This document shows, piece by piece, positions 1-6,393 of a stretch of 12,602 nucleotides of DNA (positions are counted from its first letter, which is position 1; every line of letters begins with the position of its first letter). This DNA is from JBGCED01 sp045106055 (GTDB taxonomy: Bacteria > Pseudomonadota > Alphaproteobacteria > CBDDJK01), in the NCBI GenBank assembly GCA_045106055.1, contig JBGCED010000104.1:1-12602 (forward strand), in the 5' to 3' direction. Under the pieces are notes generated by a model. The model was not told the origin of the DNA. It was given only the letters and a program-made list of their open reading frames with translations, and did no database searches. Position numbers and translations under genes: made by a program.

Positions 1-116
1 CTCCAATAAATTCAATTAAATTTTTACATAAAATTATAGGGGGAAGAAGCGCACATCATCACTTAGGATGAGTGCAAAGATTAAAACCGCACATCATCTC
101 TTAGGATGAGTGCAAA
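1..116. repeat. Left arm of a 116-bp inverted repeat
   Basis: These 116 bases are the reverse complement of 270-385 with only two mismatches, both near the outer end, so the two arms could pair around a 153-bp loop. The outer part (about 1-50) is an inverted copy of the parC 3' end and of the DNA just after its stop. Read on the plus strand it still spells S-N-K-F-N followed by TAA at 17-19. The inner part (51-116) holds two hairpin units. The homology probably continues left of the window, because the right arm is followed by more parC-like sequence. Confidence 0.95.
51..113. repeat. Tandem pair of 25-nt hairpin units, 38-bp period (left)
   Basis: Two near-identical units lie at 51-75 and 89-113. 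Each folds as GCAC, a bulged A, TCATC, a six-base loop (ACTTAG or TCTTAG), then GATGA and GTGC. The units differ only at one loop base and are joined by a short A-rich linker (AAAGATTAAAACC). They recur inverted at 273-297 and 311-335. There is no variable spacer, so this is not a CRISPR array. The role is unknown; a palindromic intergenic repeat family is the simplest reading. Confidence 0.85.
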
Positions 117-269
117 CACACAATTCCGTATTTAAGCAAAATGATTTAATATAAAAAGCTTTTAACCCATTACGCAAAAAAAACAGGGTCACCTGTTGAT
201 TTTGTTCAATTTCAGGCGCATGATTTTTCATTTAGAGGCATGTCTGGTTTGCAAGATGCGGTTGTAATC
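117..269. other. Unique loop segment between the inverted arms
   Basis: This AT-rich 153-bp stretch separates the two arms. I see no ORF with a ribosome binding site. It contains one small perfect hairpin at 183-196 (ACAGG, GTCA loop, CCTGT). Its last bases (about 256-269, ATGCGGTTGTAATC) resemble the linker of the neighbouring 38-bp unit, so the right-hand tandem array may once have had a further unit that has decayed. No function can be assigned. Confidence 0.6.
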
Positions 270-385
270 TTTGCACTCATCCTAAGAGATGATGTGCGGT
301 TTTAATCTTTGCACTCATCCTAAGTGATGATGTGCGCTTCTTCCCCCTATAATTTTATGTAAAAACTCAATTGAATTTATTGGAG
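270..385. repeat. Right arm of the 116-bp inverted repeat
   Basis: This arm is the reverse complement of 1-116 with two mismatches. It contains two hairpin units at 273-297 and 311-335, followed by a copy of the parC 3' flank and tail in the same orientation as the real parC end. The near-perfect match between the arms implies a recent duplication-inversion or ongoing gene conversion. Transcripts crossing both arms from either side could form a very long stem. Confidence 0.95.
273..335. repeat. Tandem pair of 25-nt hairpin units, 38-bp period (right)
   Basis: These are the inverted counterparts of the units at 51-113, located at 273-297 and 311-335. Each reads GCACTCATC, a CTAAG-type loop, then GATGATGTGC. 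The pairing GCAC/GTGC plus TCATC/GATGA with one bulged base is kept in all four copies of the window, which suggests the fold rather than only the sequence is maintained. Confidence 0.85.
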
Positions 386-394
386 CGGGGGAAG
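331..394. repeat. Direct duplicate of the parC 3' end
   Basis: This segment matches 451-514 at 61 of 64 positions, exactly 120 bp away and in the same orientation. The 451-514 copy includes the true parC stop and last eight codons. On the minus strand the duplicate still reads F-P-R-S-N-K-F-N then TGA. Its only difference inside the codons is TTT to TTC for Phe, which is silent. A third, inverted copy lies at 1-50. A duplicated 3' gene end is what site-specific integration into a gene tail leaves behind, but a selfish palindromic repeat or a simple local rearrangement would look similar. Confidence 0.9.
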
Positions 395-425
395 GCTTTT
401 TGCGTTCACACGCCACGATGGCTTT

Positions 426-457
426 CGCCGCATTAGCGGCGGCGCACGCTTGTGCGC
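426..457. other. Two back-to-back GC-rich hairpins downstream of parC
   Basis: Two perfect stems lie 29 bp and more beyond the parC stop on the minus strand: GCGCAC with a four-base loop and GTGCGC (442-457), then CGCCGC, ATTA, GCGGCG (426-441). They touch at one base. Neither is followed by a T-run in the direction of parC transcription, so a classical Rho-independent terminator is not supported. They may still act as a 3' RNA-stabilising structure or pause site for the parC transcript. Confidence 0.5.
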
Positions 458-486
458 TTCTTCCCCCTATAATTTTATGTGAAAAT

Positions 487-2745
487 TCAATTAAATTTAT
501 TGGAGCGGGGGAAGCCGGCGGGGGGCAGCCTGCCCGTTTGGGCGCGTTTTCCCGTAAAGGGCAGTAAATTCATTTCACGGCGTTCCCGCTCGCCAATGCG
601 CCAGCATAACCCCTCTTGATGGTTGAAGCTTTTAAGATCGCTTAATTGACCATCGCGGTATTTTTGCAAACGCACCCCGCGCCCCTTGCCCATTTCAGGC
701 AATTCATCCAGTGCAAAAATTAACAATTTGCGTCCTGTGCTGATGATGGCAACACTGTCACCTTCGGCAGGGGCAATCGCCGCACATTGCGCACCCGCAG
801 ACAGATTTAAAACCTGCTTTCCATTGCGGGTTTGTGCCACAATATTCTTTGCTTCCACCACAAAACCATAGCCATCGGATGAGGCAATGATTAATTTTTC
901 ATCCATTGCCAAGACCCGAATTGCCATCAGATCATGGTCGGATTCAAGCTCTATCATTAGGCGAAAAGGTTCGCCCGTTCCGCGCCCTGATGGTAATTTA
1001 TCGGCGCTAAGCGTGTATGCGCGCCCATTGGTGGCAAATAATAATAATTTATCGGTGGTTTGGCAAAGCAGTACAAATCGCGCGCCATCGCCATCCTTAT
1101 ATTTCACTTGCCCAAGCCCATCAGCGGATAAATGCCCTTTAAAGCTTCGGATCCAGCCTTTTTTTGAACAAATAACGGTGATTGGTTCTTTTTCAATCAA
1201 GGCGCTTTCATCAAATTCAACATTGCCCTCAACCGCTTGCCCCAGCATGGTGCGCCGCGCCGATAATTCAGGCACACCATCATAATATTTTTTCAAAGAT
1301 TTAAGGTCGCCCGCAATTTTTTTCCATTGCAGCTGGCTGCTTTCAGCAAGTGCTGTTAAGGCATCGCGTTCTGCTTCCAAGGCTTCTGCTTCGCGTTTAA
1401 GCTCTAATTCTTCTAGTTTGCGCAGCGCGCGCAGCCGCATATTTAAAATGGCTTCTGCTTGCACATCATCAAGGTTAAATGCTTTGATTAATTCTGGTTT
1501 TGGATGATCGGATTCGCGAATGATCCTGATGACTTCATCCAAATTTAAATGGCATATAATATAGCCTTGCAGCAGATGCAGCCGGCGATTAATCGTATCG
1601 GTGCGGTGCTGTCCGCGCCGCAGCAAGACATCTTGGCGATGGTTTAGAAATTCCTGCAAAGCCTGTTTTAAATTCAGCAATTTGGGGGCTTTGCCATGCT
1701 CCACCAGCATATTCATATTCAGTGAAAAGCGGGTTTCCAGTTCGGATTGGCGATATAAAGCCTCCATCAATAATTCAGGGGCAACATTACGCGATTTTGG
1801 CACAAGCACAATGCGGATATCCTCAGCCGATTCATCACGCACATCTTCCAATAAAGGATTTTCTTTGCTTAACGCAAGCTCTGCCAGCCGTTCAATCAAT
1901 TTTGACTTTTGCACTTGATAGGGAATTTGGTCAATGATCAGCTCATAACCGCCATTTTTTTGCTTTTCAACCTGGTAATTTGCGCGAATACGAAAGCTGC
2001 CCTTGCCCGTTTTATAGGCATTTAAAATTGCGGCTTCGCTTTCAATTAACTGCCCGCCTGTTGGAAAATCGGGACCCTTTATGTGCTGCAACAATGCTGC
2101 TATATCGCATTCAGGATGTTTAATAAGATGCAATAAAGCATCCAATAATTCCAGAATATTATGCGGCGGAATGTTGGTTGCCATGCCAACGGCAATGCCC
2201 GATGCACCATTTGCAAGCAGATTTGGAAAGGCTGCGGGCAGCACCACAGGCTCTTCGCCCTCGCTATCATAGGTTTGACGAAAATCCACCATATCCTCGT
2301 CAATGCCCTCCAGCAGCTGCAAGGCAGTTTGGGTAAGCCGTGCTTCTGTATAGCGCATGGCAGCAGGATTATCGCCATCAACATTTCCAAAATTGCCTTG
2401 ACCCTCAACCAGCGGATAGCGCACCGCAAAATCTTGAGCAAGGCGCACCATCGCATCATAAATTGCCTGATCGCCATGGGGGTGATATTTGCCCATCACA
2501 TCCCCAACGATGCGCGCGCATTTTTTATATCCGCTGGCGGGATTAAGCTTTAATTCGCGCATGGCAAAAAGCAGCCGCCGATGCACAGGCTTTAACCCAT
2601 CGCGCCCATCAGGCAGCGATCGCGAAGTGATGGTTGATAAAGCATAAGCCAAATACCGCTCGCTCAATGCAAGCGCGATTGGCGTTTCTTGTATTTGGTG
2701 CTGATTGGGATCATTGCCTTCAAAAGCAGGGGGGTCATCAAGCAT
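487..2745 (-). CDS. parC: DNA topoisomerase IV subunit A (ParC)
   Basis: Breakage-reunion subunit of topoisomerase IV, which pairs with ParE to decatenate daughter chromosomes using ATP. The 752 residues match the family length. The N-terminal type IIA topoisomerase domain runs to about residue 490, with the conserved GRDGLKPVHRR near 48-57 and the catalytic Tyr132 in AAMRYTEAR. The C-terminal half is a beta-propeller of repeated strands (about 510-740). It lacks the QRRGGKG GyrA box and ends GRLPPAGFPRSNKFN, which favours ParC over GyrA. The quinolone-region motif is HPHGDQAIYD, with Gln93 and Asp97 where E. coli ParC has Ser80 and Glu84. The start is ATG, 29 bp after the truA stop, with only a weak Shine-Dalgarno (CGGA), so translation may depend on upstream genes. 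Its last eight codons lie inside a repeat present twice more at 1-394. Confidence 0.96.
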   Translation of the reverse strand: MLDDPPAFEGNDPNQHQIQETPIALALSERYLAYALSTITSRSLPDGRDGLKPVHRRLLFAMRELKLNPASGYKKCARIVGDVMGKYHPHGDQAIYDAMVRLAQDFAVRYPLVEGQGNFGNVDGDNPAAMRYTEARLTQTALQLLEGIDEDMVDFRQTYDSEGEEPVVLPAAFPNLLANGASGIAVGMATNIPPHNILELLDALLHLIKHPECDIAALLQHIKGPDFPTGGQLIESEAAILNAYKTGKGSFRIRANYQVEKQKNGGYELIIDQIPYQVQKSKLIERLAELALSKENPLLEDVRDESAEDIRIVLVPKSRNVAPELLMEALYRQSELETRFSLNMNMLVEHGKAPKLLNLKQALQEFLNHRQDVLLRRGQHRTDTINRRLHLLQGYIICHLNLDEVIRIIRESDHPKPELIKAFNLDDVQAEAILNMRLRALRKLEELELKREAEALEAERDALTALAESSQLQWKKIAGDLKSLKKYYDGVPELSARRTMLGQAVEGNVEFDESALIEKEPITVICSKKGWIRSFKGHLSADGLGQVKYKDGDGARFVLLCQTTDKLLLFATNGRAYTLSADKLPSGRGTGEPFRLMIELESDHDLMAIRVLAMDEKLIIASSDGYGFVVEAKNIVAQTRNGKQVLNLSAGAQCAAIAPAEGDSVAIISTGRKLLIFALDELPEMGKGRGVRLQKYRDGQLSDLKSFNHQEGLCWRIGERERREMNLLPFTGKRAQTGRLPPAGFPRSNKFN

Positions 2746-2774
2746 TTTTTAAAATCCGTTATAAATAATATGTT

Positions 2775-3542
2775 TTATTGTTTTATGTGATTCGCTTGGC
2801 GATCACCATAGCTTGCTTTTAAAAAATATAGACCGTGGGCGGGCGCAGTTACCCCTGCTTTGCTGCGATCCTTTGCGTTTAAAATCTCAGCTATGGAATC
2901 GCTGGCGCGCTTATGCTTGCCAATTTCAACCAAAGTTCCCACCATATTACGCACTTGATGATGCAAAAAAGATTTTGCGGCAGCATAGATTTTAACATGC
3001 TCGCCTTGCGCATGAATTTCAAGCTGATCAAGCGTTTTAACGGGGCTTTGCGCTTGGCATTCGCTGGCGCGAAAGCTGGTAAAATCATGGTGACCCGCCA
3101 GATCATCGGCTGCGCGCTGCATCAAGGCAATATCAAGGGGAAACGCCACATGCCAAGCGCGGTTTTTTAGCAATACAGACGGGGCGGGGCGATTTAAAAT
3201 ATGGTAATAATAATGGCGTTTGGTCGCGCTAAAGCGTGCATGAAAATCATCATTTTGCTTGATTACCTCCAGCACCACTACGGGACTTCCGCGTAAATAG
3301 GCATTTAATGCCCCCATAATCTCATGGCTGTTGCTGCTGCGTGCCAAATCAATATGCACCGACATGGCAAGCGCATGAACGCCCGCATCGGTGCGCCCTG
3401 CGGCTTGCAGCGTGATGGTTTCCCCGCAAAATTTAAAGATTGCTTGCTCAATCAAGGATTGAACCGTGGGCAAATGCTGCTGCCGCTGCAACCCCTTTAG
3501 CGTTGTGCCATCATATTCAATGATTAATTGCCATCTGGTCAT
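2775..3542 (-). CDS. truA: tRNA pseudouridine(38-40) synthase TruA
   Basis: Converts uridines 38-40 of the tRNA anticodon arm to pseudouridine in the cytoplasm. With the ATG at 3540-3542 the protein has 255 residues, a usual length. The catalytic Asp52 lies in AGRTDAGVHA, and the C-terminal half carries F-L-H-H-Q-V-R-N-M-V-G, a typical TruA motif. A longer reading from a TTG at 3560 would add six residues and overlap metA; I prefer the ATG because it begins MTRWQLIIEYDG, aligning with the family, and lies one base after the metA stop, a translational-coupling arrangement. Oddity: the normally conserved Trp in the GWQRQ motif is Leu here (GLQRQ, TTG codon). The fold and catalytic residue appear otherwise intact, so I expect a working enzyme. 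Confidence 0.95.
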   Translation of the reverse strand: MTRWQLIIEYDGTTLKGLQRQQHLPTVQSLIEQAIFKFCGETITLQAAGRTDAGVHALAMSVHIDLARSSNSHEIMGALNAYLRGSPVVVLEVIKQNDDFHARFSATKRHYYYHILNRPAPSVLLKNRAWHVAFPLDIALMQRAADDLAGHHDFTSFRASECQAQSPVKTLDQLEIHAQGEHVKIYAAAKSFLHHQVRNMVGTLVEIGKHKRASDSIAEILNAKDRSKAGVTAPAHGLYFLKASYGDRQANHIKQ

Positions 3543-3543
3543 A

Positions 3544-4467
3544 CTAGGCGCAAGTGCCAATTAAATTCCGATCAAAGGGAACGGATTGATAAATTTGATT
3601 GATCCAATTTGAAAATAGTAAATGGGCATGGCTGCGCCATACATTTGGCGGCGGGTTTGTTGCCTTATCATCAGGATAATAGCCATAGGGCAAAATCGGA
3701 TTTTGCCCCGCTGCAAGATCGCGCTGATATTCATCGCCCAGCGTTGTTGCATCATATTCTAAATGATTAAGCATATAAAGATGACGATGGGACTTATCCT
3801 CAATCAAGCATAGGCCTGTATGCGCAGAATCAATCAAGGTCACCAAATCATCCTTGCCGTAAATATCTTGCGCGCTTGTTTCGGTGTGGCGCGATACGGG
3901 GATGCGAATCTCATCAGAAAATCCCCGCAAGATCGGGTTGGTTGAATGATGAATTTGATGCGGATAAACGCCAAATGCTTTGTCAGCAAGCTTATGTTTT
4001 GGAATCTTGTGAAAATGATAAAGCGCTGCTTGCGCGCCCCAGCAAATATCAAGGCTGCGATGCACATGGGACTGCGTCCAATCCAGAATTTGGCTTAACT
4101 CATCCCAATATTTAACCGTTTCAAACGGCAAGGTTTCAATCGGCGCGCCCGTGATGATTAAGCCATCAAATTTTTGGGTGCGAACATCGGCCCATGATTG
4201 ATAAAAGCTGTTTAAATGCTGCGCCGATACATTGCCTGGAATATAGCTGCTGGTGGTTAGCAAGGTAAGGTTAATTTGCAGCGGCGTTGCCCCAATCAGC
4301 CGCGCCAGCTGAATTTCGGTGCTTTGCTTTAAGGGCATTAAATTTAATAAGGCAATATTTAGCGGGCGAATATCTTGGCGATCCGCAATTTGCTCTTGGA
4401 TTAAGAACAAGCCTTCTGCTTCCAGCAATTTGCCTGCGGGCAAATGATCGGGAACTTTAATCGGCAT
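3544..4467 (-). CDS. metA: Homoserine O-acyltransferase (MetA family, predicted acetyl-CoA type)
   Basis: Activates homoserine by O-acylation, the first step specific to methionine synthesis. It is full length at 307 residues, and the family numbering falls in register: nucleophile Cys142 (DICWGAQAAL), and His235 and Glu237 (LNHLEYDA). The residue known to set acyl-donor choice is position 111. Here it is Glu (TGAPIETLPFE), as in acetyl-CoA-using members, not the Gly of the E. coli succinyl enzyme, so homoserine O-acetyltransferase activity is inferred. The ATG has a good Shine-Dalgarno (AAGGAA). Only 31 bp separate it from the restriction-modification gene upstream, leaving no room in the intergenic gap for the SAM-II riboswitch often found before metA in this class. 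It is coupled to truA. Confidence 0.95.
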   Translation of the reverse strand: MPIKVPDHLPAGKLLEAEGLFLIQEQIADRQDIRPLNIALLNLMPLKQSTEIQLARLIGATPLQINLTLLTTSSYIPGNVSAQHLNSFYQSWADVRTQKFDGLIITGAPIETLPFETVKYWDELSQILDWTQSHVHRSLDICWGAQAALYHFHKIPKHKLADKAFGVYPHQIHHSTNPILRGFSDEIRIPVSRHTETSAQDIYGKDDLVTLIDSAHTGLCLIEDKSHRHLYMLNHLEYDATTLGDEYQRDLAAGQNPILPYGYYPDDKATNPPPNVWRSHAHLLFSNWINQIYQSVPFDRNLIGTCA

Positions 4468-4498
4468 TTTCTATTCCTTATATGGGCATGATGATGGT

Positions 4499-6295
4499 TT
4501 ATATATGCTTTTTCAGCTTTGCTACAATGGCTCTGATAACAGGGACGCAAACACTATTGCCAAATTGCCTATATGCTTGTGCGTCACTAACTGGAATTTT
4601 AAATGTTTCAGGAAAGCCTTGAAGTCTGGAGGCTTCTTTTGGGGTTATTTTTCTAGGGTTTTTATGTTTTTGTTCAATTAAAATTTCGGATCCATCCTTG
4701 TAATATCTCGCCGAAATGGTGCTTGTATGGCTGGAGTTTTCATTGAATAACTGATAGCCAAATCCATTTCCCTTTTCTTTATGCTCTTTTTTTCTTCTTT
4801 GATGCCCTTCCCACAATTTATCCGATATTGTGTATTTAGGGTCAACTTGTTTTTCAAGAATATCGCCTAGCTTTACGCCGACTGCGCTAGGCTCTGGAAA
4901 ATCAAACATTTTAATCTTTTCAGAAAAAGCGATGATGAAGATTCGCTCTCTATTTTGTGGCACGCCAAAATCTTTGGCATTTAGTATCTTGTGAAATACG
5001 CAATAGCCCCTATTTTCTAGTTCATTCTTGATGGTTTTAAAAGTATTTCCGCCATCATGGCTTTGAAAATTTTTGACATTTTCTAAGAAGATGATTTTGG
5101 GGTGGTGATGATCTATGATCTTTAAGATATCAAAAAACAGCGTTCCCCTATTATCGTCAAATCCTTTTTTTAACCCTGCCATTGAAAAGGGCTGGCAGGG
5201 AAAGCCTGCAAGAATAACATCATGGGGGGGGATTTGATCAGGGGCAATCGTTTGAATGTCCCCCTTGGGTGTATCGTTAAAATTTGCTTTATAGGTTTGA
5301 ACCGCATATTTATCAATCTCAGAGGTAAAAACGCATTTTCCACCAATTTCTTGGAATGGAATTCTGATGCCGCCAATGCCAGCAAATAAATCAATAAATC
5401 TAAAGGGCTTGATGTCCCAATAATTAAGAATGTCAGGGATAACGGTTTTAAAGTAATCCTCAAAACTGATTATCGTTCTTACTTGCGATAATTTACCGTT
5501 GGCAATGTTTTCTAAAACAACAACGATGATGTTATGATTTGCCATTTCCTTGGCTTTGGATGGGGATATATCCTCATCAACCGTCAGCAAGTAAATGGAT
5601 GGTATTTTGGTTCTTTCAATTTCTTCGGCAACTTCTTGCCAGCGCTCTCTTAGCGAGGTTTTCATTGTTCCGATGATGGTTTTTGTTCTCATGCTTTTGA
5701 ACGCATCAATATGCGGTAAAACAGAGTCAACTTTTTTACCCAACCCAACATCATCAAACAGGCTTCTGCCTATTTTATTTTGGGCATCAAATGGAAAGCC
5801 GAATAAATTATAAAGCTTATAAATAATACATTCAAAAGTCCTTCCTGCCCTTGATCTTCTTGAATTGGTATTGCTTAACGATAGCGTGTAAATATAAGGC
5901 ATTATACGCCCTGCATATTCCCCGCAAGCCTGTTGAATCGCGTTGATTAAATCATCTCCAGACTTTTCCGCAATCTGTTCATCAATGATATTCTTAATAA
6001 TAAGGCTTGGTGTTTTCAGCCGTTCGCTTATCATTTTAATGACCGTAACATTAAAATCGGCTTCTTCTTTTAGAAACCAAGCGTAAGCCTGCGCTCTTGC
6101 GCTGGAAATGACTTCAGAAACTCTGAATTCTTGCAGCAAAATCTTGTAATATCCATTTTCTTCAAAGACAAGATCAACAATTTCATTAGGGCTTCTTATC
6201 AGCTTATATCTTGTTTCTTTGATTAAATCGTCAAAAAGTGATTTCTCATCTTCTGGAATTTCAATGATATTTTGAATGTCATGTGCGTTATTCAT
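4499..6295 (-). CDS. Fused restriction endonuclease - cytosine-C5 DNA methyltransferase
   Basis: One 598-residue chain combining two activities usually encoded separately. Residues 298-598 are a complete C5-methyltransferase: motif I IDLFAGIGG (301-309), catalytic Cys367 in GFPCQPFS, ENV (405-407), QNRER (447-451), a recognition region about 465-545 containing SARYYKDGSEIL as in Dcm/EcoRII-type enzymes, then motifs IX (LQGFP) and X (RQFGNSVCVP). Residues about 125-285 resemble the EcoRII C-terminal nuclease fold: SRRSRAGRTFE with Glu155, Asp190 in KKVDSVLPH, and Lys212 in MKTSLRERW. Residues 1-120 are unassigned and could be an effector or DNA-binding part. The likely role is defence by restriction with self-protection by methylation; the target site cannot be read off. 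The gene is more AT-rich than its neighbours and has its own promoter and a strong RBS (AAGGGGTGAT before ATG), consistent with transfer. The methyltransferase assignment is near certain; the nuclease assignment is strong but from motifs only. Confidence 0.9.
   Translation of the reverse strand: MNNAHDIQNIIEIPEDEKSLFDDLIKETRYKLIRSPNEIVDLVFEENGYYKILLQEFRVSEVISSARAQAYAWFLKEEADFNVTVIKMISERLKTPSLIIKNIIDEQIAEKSGDDLINAIQQACGEYAGRIMPYIYTLSLSNTNSRRSRAGRTFECIIYKLYNLFGFPFDAQNKIGRSLFDDVGLGKKVDSVLPHIDAFKSMRTKTIIGTMKTSLRERWQEVAEEIERTKIPSIYLLTVDEDISPSKAKEMANHNIIVVVLENIANGKLSQVRTIISFEDYFKTVIPDILNYWDIKPFRFIDLFAGIGGIRIPFQEIGGKCVFTSEIDKYAVQTYKANFNDTPKGDIQTIAPDQIPPHDVILAGFPCQPFSMAGLKKGFDDNRGTLFFDILKIIDHHHPKIIFLENVKNFQSHDGGNTFKTIKNELENRGYCVFHKILNAKDFGVPQNRERIFIIAFSEKIKMFDFPEPSAVGVKLGDILEKQVDPKYTISDKLWEGHQRRKKEHKEKGNGFGYQLFNENSSHTSTISARYYKDGSEILIEQKHKNPRKITPKEASRLQGFPETFKIPVSDAQAYRQFGNSVCVPVIRAIVAKLKKHI
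4500..4527 (-). promoter_or_regulatory. Candidate metA promoter inside the end of the RM gene
   Basis: On the minus strand TTGTAG (4522-4527) is followed after 16 bases by TATATA (4500-4505). Transcription would begin near 4493, leaving a leader of about 26 nt before the metA ATG at 4467. It would let metA, truA and parC be expressed independently of the restriction-modification gene. The -35 box is imperfect and the region is AT-rich, so chance is possible. Confidence 0.4.
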
Positions 6296-6327
6296 ATCAC
6301 CCCTTATATATTATAATTTACCAAGAA

Positions 6328-6356
6328 ATTATATAAAGATTCTTTTGGGGTAACAA
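6328..6356 (-). promoter_or_regulatory. Promoter of the restriction-modification gene
   Basis: On the minus strand TTGTTA (6351-6356), 17 bases, then a perfect TATAAT (6328-6333). The predicted start is near 6321, about 26 nt upstream of the ATG at 6295, with an AAGGGG ribosome binding site between. This is the best sigma-70-like match on the minus strand of the window and lies in the only large gap of the nine-gene block, so the RM gene is likely transcribed on its own signal. No controller-protein gene or obvious operator is adjacent. Confidence 0.65.
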
Positions 6357-6393
6357 GCAAGATCAAGGCATCTTATGTGCAATAAAGCTTTAT

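Noticed and set aside
51..335. CRISPR-like array of GTTTTAATC-type repeats
   Set aside because: The units are tandem with a constant linker and appear as an inverted pair; there are no variable spacers and no cas gene.
2161..2553. 130-residue plus-strand ORF inside parC
   Set aside because: It is antisense to the conserved catalytic domain of parC, has no RBS and no recognisable motif; the same holds for the other long antisense frames in parC, radA and metA.
3543..3560. Longer TruA start at a TTG (3558-3560)
   Set aside because: It overlaps metA and adds six residues with no family match; the ATG at 3542 gives the expected N-terminus.
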